Of a stretch of 22,386 bases of DNA, positions 1 through 7,970 are shown piece by piece (the stretch's first letter is position 1; each line of letters starts with the position of its first letter). A program made the position numbers and the translations under genes. Below the pieces are notes generated by a model. It did no database searches, was not told the origin of the DNA, and saw nothing but the letters and a program-made list of their open reading frames with translations. This DNA is from an uncultured Mycoplasmatota bacterium. GTDB taxonomy: Bacteria; Bacillota_I; Bacilli_A; RF39; UBA660. The DNA lies in NCBI GenBank assembly GCA_900552335.1, contig URZL01000014.1:1-22386 (forward strand), written 5' to 3'.

Positions 1-163
1 TAAAACATCTAGCATGTCCTACATGTAATCCTGCTCCTGATGGATATGGAAACTCCACTAACATATAATATTTTTTCTTATTTTTATCTTCTGTTACTTT
101 AAAAGTTTCCTCTTTTTCCCATTTATTTTGCCACTTTTTTTCTATTTCTTTAAAATTATACAT
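1..163 (-). CDS. leuS: Leucyl-tRNA synthetase, N-terminal part (runs off the left edge)
   Basis: Class I aminoacyl-tRNA synthetase that charges tRNA-Leu with leucine in the cytoplasm. Only the first 54 codons are in the window. The visible N-terminus begins [12 protein letters not shown] and continues to [13 protein letters not shown]. This matches the LeuRS entry segment, with HVGH as the class I HIGH signature that binds ATP. The ATG at 163-161 is preceded by a strong Shine-Dalgarno (AAGGAGGA) at ordinary spacing, so the start is secure. A T-box leader lies directly upstream, as expected for a synthetase gene controlled by uncharged cognate tRNA. The residues after the HIGH motif (ARCF) are not the commonest ones for LeuRS, but the rest of the N-terminus fits well. 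The editing and anticodon-binding domains lie outside the window. Confidence 0.93.
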   Translation of the reverse strand, partial: MYNFKEIEKKWQNKWEKEETFKVTEDKNKKKYYMLVEFPYPSGAGLHVGHARCF

Positions 164-177
164 AATATTCCTCCTTA

Positions 178-395
178 ACAAAAAATTCTCTATTGTTATA
201 GGGACGAATTACTCGTGGTACCACCCTACTTCATAGAGAACTATCTTATTGCTTTAACGCAGCGAACGGTATATCATTTCCTATATACAACTCCAAAGCA
301 AGTTCATAACCTTTTTATCAAACATTTGCACCAACCATGTTTTCTCTAACATAAAAAATATTACTACTACTCTTTTTCTTCGTTTTTGAAACTAT
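178..395 (-). promoter_or_regulatory. T-box riboswitch leader of leuS
   Basis: Read on the minus strand, the leader holds the hallmark T-box sequence AGGGTGGTACCACG at about 212-225. It also has the distal stem I loop element GGTTGGTG near 329-336 and an AGAGA-type segment upstream. An outer inverted repeat (186-193 with 233-240) encloses the T-box sequence and is followed by a run of Ts, as for the terminator. T-box leaders bind uncharged tRNA and let transcription continue when the amino acid is scarce. A CTT triplet in the context GAACTTGC (about 300-307) is a plausible specifier codon for leucine, which agrees with the downstream gene. The specifier assignment is my reading without a folded model. 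Confidence 0.92.
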
Positions 396-400
396 AATTC

Positions 401-429
401 ATTATAGTATATATTTTTTTAAAATTCAA
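401..429 (-). promoter_or_regulatory. Sigma-A promoter of the leuS T-box transcript
   Basis: The minus strand shows TTGAAT (429-424), a 17-bp spacer and TATAAT (406-401). The start site would fall at the 5' edge of the T-box leader. The -35 box lies back-to-back with that of the tRNA-Thr promoter, 18 bp away. Confidence 0.85.
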
Positions 430-447
430 GTTCTTTTCAAAAGTTTA

Positions 448-476
448 TTGATTACTCTTGTTTTTTTTGCTATAAT
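448..476 (+). promoter_or_regulatory. Sigma-A promoter of tRNA-Thr
   Basis: TTGATT at 448-453, a 17-bp spacer and TATAAT at 471-476, with the tRNA 5' end 10 bp downstream. It is divergent from the leuS promoter. Confidence 0.8.
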
Positions 477-485
477 TTTTTTGAG

Positions 486-559
486 GCCGGTTTAGTTTAA
501 TGGCAAAACAAATCACTCGTAATGATTAGCTATAAGTTCGATTCTTATAACCGGCACCA
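486..559 (+). tRNA. tRNA-Thr (anticodon CGU)
   Basis: A full cloverleaf of 74 nt with encoded CCA. The acceptor stem is GCCGGTT with AACCGGC and discriminator A. The D stem is GTTT/AAAC around AATGGCA. The anticodon stem is AATCA/TGATT around loop CTCGTAA. The T arm is ATAAG-TTCGATT-CTTAT. Anticodon CGT reads ACG (threonine), a rare codon in so AT-rich a genome. Accessory DNA begins immediately 3' of this gene, a common integration position, but I found no convincing second copy of the tRNA 3' end. Confidence 0.93.
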
Positions 560-570
560 GTAAGCAATCT

Positions 571-594
571 GTCCAAACTTTTAAAGTTTAGGAC
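571..594 (+). terminator. Hairpin after tRNA-Thr, terminator-like
   Basis: GTCCAAACTTT and AAAGTTTAGGAC form a hairpin with one bulged base just 3' of the tRNA. There is no good T run after it, so termination is uncertain. Confidence 0.35.
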
Positions 595-623
595 TTAAAT
601 ATATAAGTATCAATTTCAAATAA

Positions 624-967
624 GAAGTTGGTACTTTTTAATTGTTTAAGTAAAGGAGGACAGATAAAATGGTAACTATTGCAAAGAAAGAATTAAAAAT
701 TGATAACGAATTAAAGAACAAAATAGAATTTACATGTAGTTTTTGTAATACTACTCCTACTATTATCAATGGTAATATAAGGAAAGCTAATAAGACAAAT
801 TTAAACTACATAGAACCCCATAGAATTATTATTAAAGGTGTTACATTTTTAGTCTTTAATTATTCTAATGAAATCTTTATTGAGAATTTATCTAATAGAA
901 TTAAATTATCTGATTTAGAAACCTTTATTAAACAATTAAACTAAATATAAATATTTGTACCAACTTC
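624..967. repeat. 11-bp perfect inverted repeats flanking a small gene
   Basis: GAAGTTGGTAC at 624-634 and its reverse complement GTACCAACTTC at 957-967 bracket the 91-codon gene almost exactly. Flanking bases match only partly. The arms could be ends of a small mobile or decayed element, or chance in AT-rich DNA. No target duplication is evident. Confidence 0.5.
669..944 (+). CDS. Hypothetical 91-aa protein between inverted repeats
   Basis: I do not recognise the family. The gene has a strong ribosome binding site (AAAGGAGGA, about 652-660) and an ATG start, so it is probably translated. The protein is charged and has one CxxC pair (CSFC, about residues 23-26), which is not enough for a zinc ribbon alone. 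The second half alternates hydrophobic and polar residues, suggesting a small beta-rich fold (for example IIIKGVTFLVFNYSNEIFIE). There is no signal peptide or membrane segment. It lies in accessory DNA just 3' of tRNA-Thr, inside an inverted repeat, and is followed at once by a broken recombinase remnant, so horizontal origin is likely. A cargo gene of a decayed element is one possibility. Confidence 0.55.
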   Translation: MVTIAKKELKIDNELKNKIEFTCSFCNTTPTIINGNIRKANKTNLNYIEPHRIIIKGVTFLVFNYSNEIFIENLSNRIKLSDLETFIKQLN

Positions 968-989
968 CTTTAAAATTGTCTTAAAATAG

Positions 990-1736
990 GCAAAAAATGG
1001 TAAAGTATATTATTACTATCAATGTAATGTTTGTAAAATAACAATTAAAGAAATTAAAATAGAAGATGCAGTTAAAACATTACTTGCTGATATTTTAGAA
1101 TATGATAATGTTGTTAATGAGTTCTTTTTACCAGTATTAAAATCTAAAATAGATAATCCAAAAGAAGAATTAAGTAAAGAACTAAAAAAATTAAATAATA
1201 AAGCAGATGAATTACAAAATAAATCTAACGAGATTAATGATATTATTGATAATCTAAAACCTACATTAATGAATAAAAATAACTACCCTATTTCTAATGA
1301 GGATGTAGATAAGATTAAAAAATATATAGAACAAACTAATAATACTACTTCTAATTTGAGAGATGCAAATGATATAAATATAGTCTTAAAAAAATATAAA
1401 GATGATTTAAGAGAACATTCAAATGCAGTTAGAAACTTGAAAAAGAAAATTAAAACTCGTGATGATAGAATTGAAGAATTAGAATATGATTTGAATGATG
1501 CCAATGAAACTATTGACGAATTAGAAGATAAAGTATCAGAATTAGAAAAAATAGTTGACTACTTTAAAACATTATGGAAAAAGTTTATAGAATTTTTACA
1601 AAACAAATTCTTCTCTAATGATAAATATAATGTTGTCATAAATGATTTATATGATGAAAATATACTTGATGAAAATGACATTGAGATGATCCAAAATAAC
1701 AAAAATAATGATAAAAATGATGATTTTGAACGATAA
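990..1736 (+). pseudogene. Chimeric remnant: serine recombinase zinc-ribbon part joined in frame to a MobV/Pre relaxase C-terminus
   Basis: The frame is open from just after a TAG at 987 to 1736, with no start codon and RBS at its head; the first in-frame ATG is at 1269. The first part reads NGKVYYYYQCNVCK and then a helical region with FFLPVLKSKIDNPKEEL. This resembles the zinc ribbon and coiled coil that end large serine recombinases. The part from about 1270 on is a long coiled coil (residues rich in E, D, K, L). It ends FKTLWKKFIEFLQNKFF and NDLYDENILDENDIE, the typical C-terminus of MobV-type plasmid relaxases. The catalytic domains of both proteins are absent. I read it as two mobile-element gene ends fused by deletion or recombination. 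Translation from 1269 could still give a 155-aa coiled-coil protein. The family assignments are from memory of the motifs. Confidence 0.55.
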
Positions 1737-1795
1737 TTTATAAAAAGTGAAAAAAGTATGATAAAATAATAAGTAATTACAAGGGAGATTTAATT

Positions 1796-3115
1796 ATGAA
1801 TGTAAATGAAATTTTATCAGCAATGACAAAAGAACAAATAAAAGATTATAAAGATAGTTCAATTGAAATGCAAACATTTGCAGGACAAAGTCTAGATGAT
1901 ATAGTTATAAAATTGGAACAATTAAGAAGACAAGGAAAGCTAAACTATTATGCAAATTGGAATGGTATTAAGTTATATTCATTAGATGTAACTATGGATA
2001 GTGCTTTTAAGGAATGTTTAAATTGTTCTAGGAAGACATGGCTTAAAAGAGAAAAAAGATGGTTTGAAGATGATGAAGCAAGTATTAAAAAATGGGAAAA
2101 AGAGGCACAAGAAAAATTGCCAACTTGGATAGAAGAAGGAAAAAAATATATCCATCCTGAAAAATTTGAAATTTGGAAAAAAAATTGTATTTCTTCAGCA
2201 AATGGCGATTATTATGGATTAGAAGTGGAAAAAGCATTAGAAATAATGGCAATGCTAGAAGATAAAGTTGAATTACCAAAGATAAAACAAAAAATAAAAG
2301 ATGATGGACATAGTGGAATGACTTATTCTAGTACAATGAATTTAGTTTTATTCTATGCAAAACGAGGTCCTGCTTTATATAATTTTATGAATAAAAATAG
2401 AATGTCAAAAATAGATAAAAAATATGTTTCTAAAATAAAAGAACTTAATAAAAAACTAAATATGGGTTATAAATATTCAGAAGCAATGGAAGAGTTAAAA
2501 GATCATAAAATTATGGATATTTCAATATCTTTAGATTTAACAAATTATGATGAATATACTAAATATAAAGAAGATTATTACAAAGGAACTATTTTAATTA
2601 ATGAGGATTTAACATTTGAAGGTGTTATAAATGATGAAAAATATATAACTGGTAAAATGTTAGGTAATGATGGAATAACATTTGCTGATTTTTGCAATTA
2701 TACAAAGGCATCTCACTATTGTGGAATTAGGCGCAATGATAAATTAATTGGAAGACATGAAATTTATTCTGTTTCTAGTGGTGTTACTGATAAAGGTGGT
2801 GTCATTATAAAATTAGCAGATTCAACAAAAAATTTTGTTGATGAAATTGATTTAGAAACTAAAATAAAACAATTAAAAAAATATTTTGATGATGATGTTA
2901 AAGATATGTGTATATGGTTTAGTACAAACATCGATTCAGAAACACAAAGAACATTTATGATATTAAGAAATGAATTAAATGAAAGATTAGTTAATGTTCT
3001 ATCTAATCAAATTAATCATGATAAATTATTAGAAGAACAACAAATAAAAAATGAAAAAATAAAACAATTGAGATTACAAAGAAAATTAGAAAAAAGTAAA
3101 CAAAATGGTAAATAA
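1796..3115 (+). CDS. Conserved hypothetical protein (439 aa), mobile-element associated
   Basis: The function is unknown. The start is supported by AAGGGAGA seven bases before the ATG. The N-terminal half (about residues 30-200) includes NWNGIKLYSLDVTMDSAF near residue 55 and GHSGMTYSSTM near residue 170. This pattern resembles a conserved hypothetical family that I recall from Bacillota genomes and their plasmids or phages. The C-terminal half contains DFCNYTKASHYCGIRRND and an NDEKYITGKMLGNDG stretch and is not recognised. The tail (about 400-439) is a basic coiled coil. It has no transmembrane segment and no catalytic signature that I can name. It follows the relaxase remnant in the same direction and ends before a strong bidirectional terminator, so it closes the accessory stretch. 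It could be a plasmid or phage accessory protein. Confidence 0.75.
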   Translation: MNVNEILSAMTKEQIKDYKDSSIEMQTFAGQSLDDIVIKLEQLRRQGKLNYYANWNGIKLYSLDVTMDSAFKECLNCSRKTWLKREKRWFEDDEASIKKWEKEAQEKLPTWIEEGKKYIHPEKFEIWKKNCISSANGDYYGLEVEKALEIMAMLEDKVELPKIKQKIKDDGHSGMTYSSTMNLVLFYAKRGPALYNFMNKNRMSKIDKKYVSKIKELNKKLNMGYKYSEAMEELKDHKIMDISISLDLTNYDEYTKYKEDYYKGTILINEDLTFEGVINDEKYITGKMLGNDGITFADFCNYTKASHYCGIRRNDKLIGRHEIYSVSSGVTDKGGVIIKLADSTKNFVDEIDLETKIKQLKKYFDDDVKDMCIWFSTNIDSETQRTFMILRNELNERLVNVLSNQINHDKLLEEQQIKNEKIKQLRLQRKLEKSKQNGK

Positions 3116-3264
3116 GTATTTAATTATTCATCAGATTAGTTTATAATTATATTAAGAAATTGATATAAATATTATATTAATTACTTACTTTAGCGAAAAA
3201 AGTTTGAAATAACTTTCTTACTCGCACCAGATTGATTGATACTCAAAATTTTCGAGATAATATA

Positions 3265-3299
3265 AAAACTACTTTCAAATCGGAAGTAGTTTTATTTTA
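3265..3299. terminator. Bidirectional intrinsic terminator between the accessory stretch and pepF
   Basis: AAAACTACTT (3265-3274) pairs with AAGTAGTTTT (3284-3293). T-rich DNA follows on the plus strand, and a T5 run follows on the minus strand. It serves the convergent 439-aa gene and pepF. Confidence 0.8.
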
Positions 3300-3332
3300 C
3301 TAATTTAATAATGCCTTAATTTTTTATTATAT

Positions 3333-5087
3333 TTATTTAACTATTTTCTTTAAAGCCTTAATTTTATCATTTAGAGTTTCTATTGCTTGATCTATATATA
3401 TTCCATTCTCTAAATTAATATCTAAGTAAGACAATGCTTCAGAAACAGAAACACTATTTCCGGCAGATAAAAATCTCTTATATTTTTCCACTATTCCGTC
3501 TTCTTTTTCTAAAATACGATAAGCGATATTATTAGCAATAGCCATACCAATACTATATTGATATAAATAATAAGAATCTTGCATTATAAAATGAGGTATT
3601 TTACTCCAGCCATATTTTAAATTATCATCATAGCTAAATGTCATGCCATTATATTTCTTGCTTAACTCCATATATAGTTCATTTAAGTTGTCTGCTGTTA
3701 AATTTCCTTCTTTGCCTAATTTATGAATCACAGTGTGTTCAAACTCTGTTAACATTACTTGTCCAAACAATGAATTTCCAATTCCATTAATAATGTTATT
3801 CATAATATAAATTTTTTCTTGCTCATTATCGCAACATTGAATCATATATTCATTAACAAGTATTTCATTCACTTTAGAAGCAATTTCTGTTAGAAAATAG
3901 CTAAACTCAAAATTTTGAAAGGCATTGTTTGTTTTTGAATAATAAACATGAAGCGCATGTCCAATTTCATGAGCCAATGTTCGAGCTGATGAAACAGATG
4001 CATTGTAATTAATTAGTACATAAGGAACACCTACATAAGAAATACAGGTAAATGACATGGTTCTTTTATTTTCTTTGGGATAAACATCTACCCAACCTTC
4101 TTGAAACATTTGGTCAATCACTTTTATATAATCTTCTCCTAAAAGAGATAAACTATTTTTGATGATAGATAAAGTTTCTTTTAAAGAATATTCTATTTTC
4201 GGAATATCACAAAGAGAAACATTAGTATCATAAACATGGTATTCTTCTAATCCAGATATTTTCTTTTTAAAATCTACGTAATCATGCATTATGTTCAAAT
4301 GGTCGTTAATTTTTTTGATTAATACATCTACAATATCATCTGGTAATTCTAATTCAAACAATTTCTTAGATAATAATGTAGGGTATTTTTCTTTTTGAGC
4401 TAATGTAATATCATTTTTTAACTTTTTCAAATAAATATCAGTGAGTTTTTGATTACAACTTTGATATGCTTTGGTGTAAGTATCAAATACTAGTTTTCGA
4501 TTAGATTGTCTAGAATTGATAATTAAGTCATTATATGTATTACGATTAAGGATTTTATTTTCCCCATCTATATTAACGTTTTCAAAAGAAACATCCGATT
4601 GAAACATATCTTGGTATTCTTGCTTTAATTTACTTTCTATTAAATCATGATTTGCTTGAGCTTCTTCATTTAAGGAAATATGTTGATTTCTTCTCAAGAT
4701 AGAAGAAAAATATCTAACATAATCCTTAAACTGATTTTCATTTAAATACTCTAATACCACTTTATTATTTTGAATTATTTTATTTTCGAAAATGGCATTT
4801 ACTTTTTGTATTTCACTATATAAAGATAAAGCATCTTCTAATTTCTTTTTATAATCTTTTAATGTAGAATTTACATCTAAATGTCTTTTTGCATAACAGT
4901 ACAATTTTTCTACTAATTCATCACATTCTAATTTTAGTAAAATAAAATGGAACAAACTGTCACTAGTATTTAAACAATCATCTAACAAATGATTTAAATT
5001 ATCTATTTTATTTTTTAAATTTTCAAAATCTTCATTCCAATCTTTATCACTTGCATAAAGATGTGTAAAATCCCACTCTACTTTCAT
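3333..5087 (-). CDS. pepF: Oligoendopeptidase F (M3B metallopeptidase)
   Basis: Cytoplasmic zinc peptidase that cuts short oligopeptides, part of peptide turnover. The 584-aa length matches the family (about 600). The zinc signature HEIGHALH is present near residue 372 (HExxH with catalytic Glu). The downstream helix FLTEIASKVNEIL supplies the third ligand glutamate, as in other M3B enzymes. The GMTFSYDDNLKYGWSKIPHF segment near residue 490 is also typical. There is no signal peptide, which fits a cytosolic enzyme. The ATG at 5087 has AAGAAGG upstream and an extended -10 promoter 33 bp before it. The gene is a single transcription unit ending at the bidirectional terminator shared with the accessory stretch. 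The PepF/PepB distinction cannot be made more finely here. Confidence 0.93.
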   Translation of the reverse strand: MKVEWDFTHLYASDKDWNEDFENLKNKIDNLNHLLDDCLNTSDSLFHFILLKLECDELVEKLYCYAKRHLDVNSTLKDYKKKLEDALSLYSEIQKVNAIFENKIIQNNKVVLEYLNENQFKDYVRYFSSILRRNQHISLNEEAQANHDLIESKLKQEYQDMFQSDVSFENVNIDGENKILNRNTYNDLIINSRQSNRKLVFDTYTKAYQSCNQKLTDIYLKKLKNDITLAQKEKYPTLLSKKLFELELPDDIVDVLIKKINDHLNIMHDYVDFKKKISGLEEYHVYDTNVSLCDIPKIEYSLKETLSIIKNSLSLLGEDYIKVIDQMFQEGWVDVYPKENKRTMSFTCISYVGVPYVLINYNASVSSARTLAHEIGHALHVYYSKTNNAFQNFEFSYFLTEIASKVNEILVNEYMIQCCDNEQEKIYIMNNIINGIGNSLFGQVMLTEFEHTVIHKLGKEGNLTADNLNELYMELSKKYNGMTFSYDDNLKYGWSKIPHFIMQDSYYLYQYSIGMAIANNIAYRILEKEDGIVEKYKRFLSAGNSVSVSEALSYLDINLENGIYIDQAIETLNDKIKALKKIVK

Positions 5088-5119
5088 TTTAAACCTTCTT
5101 TCACTTTTTTCTTATTACT

Positions 5120-5128
5120 ATTATATCA
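5120..5128 (-). promoter_or_regulatory. Extended -10 promoter of pepF
   Basis: TGATATAAT on the minus strand (TGN plus a perfect TATAAT), without a good -35 box at 17 bp. The distance to the pepF start fits a short leader. Confidence 0.6.
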
Positions 5129-5149
5129 TATTCCCAAAAATCAAGACAC

Positions 5150-5171
5150 AAAAAAACCGATAAATCGGTTT
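5150..5171 (-). terminator. Intrinsic terminator of tRNA-Ile
   Basis: On the minus strand AAACCGAT and ATCGGTTT form an 8-bp stem with a tiny loop, followed by a run of seven Ts. It lies 10 bp past the tRNA 3' end. Confidence 0.85.
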
Positions 5172-5181
5172 AATATACAAA

Positions 5182-5258
<77 letters not shown>

Positions 5259-5278
5259 ATTTGCTAAATGACTATTAA

Positions 5279-5307
5279 AGTATATCGTATTTTAATAAAT
5301 ATTTCAA
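5279..5307 (-). promoter_or_regulatory. Sigma-A promoter of tRNA-Ile
   Basis: Minus strand TTGAAA (5307-5302), a 17-bp spacer and TATACT (5284-5279), about 20 bp before the mature tRNA 5' end. Confidence 0.85.
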
Positions 5308-5380
5308 GTACTTTTTTTACAATTTTAGCTATTTTTTGTAATTCTACTCTATTATATAAAATTTAATGAAAAAAATGCAT

Positions 5381-5404
5381 AAAAAAAGGATATAAATTAT
5401 ATCC
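5381..5404 (-). terminator. Intrinsic terminator of murE-mraY
   Basis: GGATATAA/TTATATCC forms a hairpin that overlaps the last codons of mraY, followed by seven Ts on the minus strand. Confidence 0.8.
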
Positions 5405-6389
5405 ATACAGCAAATAATACACCTGCCATTGCGCAAAGAATTCCAAAAAACCAAAATAGTTTTACAATATCTCTTTCATCCCATCCCAATTTTTCAAAAT
5501 GATGATGAAGTGGTGTCATTAAAAATATTTTTTTACCATTATACATAACAGATAAAGTCTGAATAATGCATACCAATGTTTCTACAATAAACACTAACAT
5601 AATAATAATAAAAGTAATTTCATGGTTGGTTAGAATGGCAATACTTGCTAGGCTACCACCAAGCGCTAAAGAACCAGTATCACCCATAAAAATTTTAGCA
5701 GGATAAGTATTGTAAAATAAAAATCCCATTAAACTACCTACCATGATAAAACAAAAAACCGCTATGTCTCCAGAACCTGCAATCCAAGTAGAATTCCATG
5801 CAATTAAACCAAAAGCAAGAAAAGCAATTAAAGATAATCCACCTGCTAATCCATCTAATCCATCCGTAATATTCACAGCATTTGAACTAGCTATTAAAAC
5901 AAATAAAATAAATGCTCCATAAAGCCAGCCCATATGGATTTCAATGCCAAGAGTAGAAATATACATAGAAGGTTCATGTCCTGTTTTCATAAACAAATAA
6001 AAGAAAATAATAGCTATAATTAATTGACCAAACAACTTTTGAATTTCTGTTAATCCATTATTATTTTTTCGTTTAATAATTAAAAAATCATCAATAAAGC
6101 CAATCGAAGCATATCCTATAAAAACAAACAAAATAATAAATAAATTAGTGGTATACTCTATTTTATTAGTTATAAACAATAAGAATATTGTAATTAAAGT
6201 AGATAAAATAAAGATAAGTCCTCCCATTGTTGGAATGCCATCTTTTTCTTTATGTTTATTTTTTAAAAAGACACTAACCGTTTGACCTATTTTCTTTTTT
6301 CTTAAGAATGGAACCAATAAGAATCCAATCAAAATACTCAATATAAATCCTATCATCATAGCCAAAATGGATTTTGCTAAAATTAACAT
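5397..6389 (-). CDS. mraY: Phospho-N-acetylmuramoyl-pentapeptide-transferase (MraY)
   Basis: Polytopic membrane enzyme that transfers phospho-MurNAc-pentapeptide to undecaprenyl phosphate, giving lipid I, the first membrane step of peptidoglycan synthesis. The 330-aa length is typical. Visible family motifs are GIPTMGGLIF (about residue 51), DDFLIIKRKNNNGLT (about 100), NITDGLDGLAGG (about 175, with catalytic and metal-binding aspartates), FMGDTGSLALGG (about 236) and PLHHHFEKLGW (about 292). About ten hydrophobic helices are evident. The ATG overlaps the end of murE by 7 bp and its RBS (GAGGGAGATG) lies inside murE, so the two are translationally coupled. Only murE and mraY stand here; the rest of the usual division and cell-wall cluster is not in the window. 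A terminator overlaps the stop codon. Confidence 0.97.
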   Translation of the reverse strand: MLILAKSILAMMIGFILSILIGFLLVPFLRKKKIGQTVSVFLKNKHKEKDGIPTMGGLIFILSTLITIFLLFITNKIEYTTNLFIILFVFIGYASIGFIDDFLIIKRKNNNGLTEIQKLFGQLIIAIIFFYLFMKTGHEPSMYISTLGIEIHMGWLYGAFILFVLIASSNAVNITDGLDGLAGGLSLIAFLAFGLIAWNSTWIAGSGDIAVFCFIMVGSLMGFLFYNTYPAKIFMGDTGSLALGGSLASIAILTNHEITFIIIMLVFIVETLVCIIQTLSVMYNGKKIFLMTPLHHHFEKLGWDERDIVKLFWFFGILCAMAGVLFAVWI

Positions 6390-7759
6390 ATTTCATCTCC
6401 CTCTTTAGAATGTTTTTCTAAATACTCCAATACTACTTTTTTATCATTAAATGGTATTTTTTCTTTTCCAATTACCATAAATTCTTCATGACCTTTTCCC
6501 AAAATTAACAACACATCATTTTTCGTTAATCGTTCTATTCCCTTTTCAATTGCCTTTTTTCTATCTAGACAAACTTCATAATTTTGATATTGAATACCTT
6601 TTGTCATATCAGCAACAATTTGATTAGGATCTTCAAAATGTGGATCATCATTTGTAATGATAAAATATTTAGCATAAGAACCAACAATATTTGTCATAAT
6701 TGGTCTTTTTGTTCTATCTCGTTCTCCTGTACATCCAAATACTATATAGATATCTCCTTGTACAAATTCTTTAACAGTCGAAATAAAGTTTTCCAAGGCA
6801 TCAGGTGTATGAGCATAATCGATAATAATGCTATTATTTTTGTATTCAATTTTATCCATACGACCTGCTGGTGCATCTAATTTTTTTACTACATCAGCAA
6901 TTTCATTATCTTTAAAATGGAATTGTTTTAATAAAGCAACTGCTACTGTAATATTATAAATATTATATCTACCTATTAATTTTGTTTTCATAGGTAATTG
7001 ATTGACAAAAAAAGTAGATCCTTGATGACTCATTTTTATATCATGAATTTGATAATCGCTTTTTTCAAAACCATAAGTAAAATTTTTATTTTCTTTTAAT
7101 AAAAAATAATCTTTATAAGAATCATCCGCATTTACAATAGCAACGCCATTCTTTTTTAACGAATGAAATAATATTTGTTTTGCTAGAGCATAATTTTCCA
7201 TTGTTTTATGATAATCTAAATGATCTTGTGTTAAATTAGTAAAGATTGCATAATCAAAGTGAATTGTTTTTAATCTACCATTATATAGGGCATGACTACT
7301 AGTTTCCATAATGACAGTTTTATAACCAGCATCATAGGCTCTCATAAGTAAATCATATGTATCACAAATATCAACACTAGTATTTGGTAAATTCATTATT
7401 TTTTTATCCATGAAAAAACCAATTGTTCCTATATATGCTGTTTTAACGCCTAACATATTTAAAGCCTGATAAATTAAATAAGCCGATGTTGTTTTCCCAT
7501 TTGTGCCAGTTATACCAATAAGAGTCATATCGTCTAAATAATGATTGTAGTTTTCTTTTAAATAGTTTTCCAAATAACTTCTAGTATTCTTTACTATCTG
7601 TGTTGGAATAGAATAATTTCCATGTTCTGCAATAATTTTAGAAGCACCATTTTCAATTGCTTTTTCAATGTATGCATGTCCATCATTTACTTCACATTGT
7701 AGGGCAATAAAGGTATCGCCTTTTTTTATTTTACGAGAATCACTTTGTATGTTTAACAT
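6383..7759 (-). CDS. murE: UDP-MurNAc-tripeptide synthetase (MurE)
   Basis: Cytoplasmic ATP-dependent ligase that adds the third amino acid to UDP-MurNAc-L-Ala-D-Glu. N-terminal Mur domain (SDSRKIKKGDTFIAL), central P-loop GITGTNGKTT (near residue 85) and C-terminal domain with GRMDKI and FGCTGERDRTKRP are all present. I choose ATG at 7759 (458 aa). An in-frame TTG at 7777 would lie only a few bases after the predicted transcription start and has no RBS. The side-chain specificity motif, DNPR in meso-DAP enzymes, reads DDPH here (TNDDPHFEDP), so the third residue (DAP, lysine or other) cannot be called with confidence. It is the first gene of a two-gene operon with mraY. Confidence 0.95.
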   Translation of the reverse strand: MLNIQSDSRKIKKGDTFIALQCEVNDGHAYIEKAIENGASKIIAEHGNYSIPTQIVKNTRSYLENYLKENYNHYLDDMTLIGITGTNGKTTSAYLIYQALNMLGVKTAYIGTIGFFMDKKIMNLPNTSVDICDTYDLLMRAYDAGYKTVIMETSSHALYNGRLKTIHFDYAIFTNLTQDHLDYHKTMENYALAKQILFHSLKKNGVAIVNADDSYKDYFLLKENKNFTYGFEKSDYQIHDIKMSHQGSTFFVNQLPMKTKLIGRYNIYNITVAVALLKQFHFKDNEIADVVKKLDAPAGRMDKIEYKNNSIIIDYAHTPDALENFISTVKEFVQGDIYIVFGCTGERDRTKRPIMTNIVGSYAKYFIITNDDPHFEDPNQIVADMTKGIQYQNYEVCLDRKKAIEKGIERLTKNDVLLILGKGHEEFMVIGKEKIPFNDKKVVLEYLEKHSKEGDEIC

Positions 7760-7785
7760 TTTTACACATCCTAACAATTACAATC

Positions 7786-7815
7786 ATTATAAACTAATTT
7801 CATTGATTAATCAAT
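7786..7815 (-). promoter_or_regulatory. murE promoter with a palindrome over the -35 box
   Basis: Minus strand TTGATT (7814-7809), a 17-bp spacer and TATAAT (7791-7786). A perfect 14-bp palindrome ATTGATTAATCAAT (7802-7815) covers the -35 box and could be an operator. The predicted start near 7779 supports the murE ATG at 7759. Confidence 0.75.
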
Positions 7816-7970
7816 AAAATCAATCTATTTTCCACAAACAACGTTGGAATCTATTTTTTATCTTTCAGCCAATTAGTATTTATATTCCATTAAAAATTCA
7901 CTAAATGCAAACTATAATTTTGCATAATTTTACATTGACACATGAGATAATACACTAGAGGTGGAAAAAT

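Noticed and set aside
3216..3230. TTCTTACTCGCACCAG, resembling the 3' end of tRNA-Thr, as the far attachment site of an integrated element
   Set aside because: Only GCACCAG and TTCTTA agree and the spacing differs by three bases. A true att repeat should match the tRNA 3' end over a longer continuous run, so the element borders remain unproven.
6584..6880. Plus-strand open frame opposite murE
   Set aside because: It mirrors conserved murE codons, and its composition (many Ile, Cys, Asn) is that of an antisense frame.
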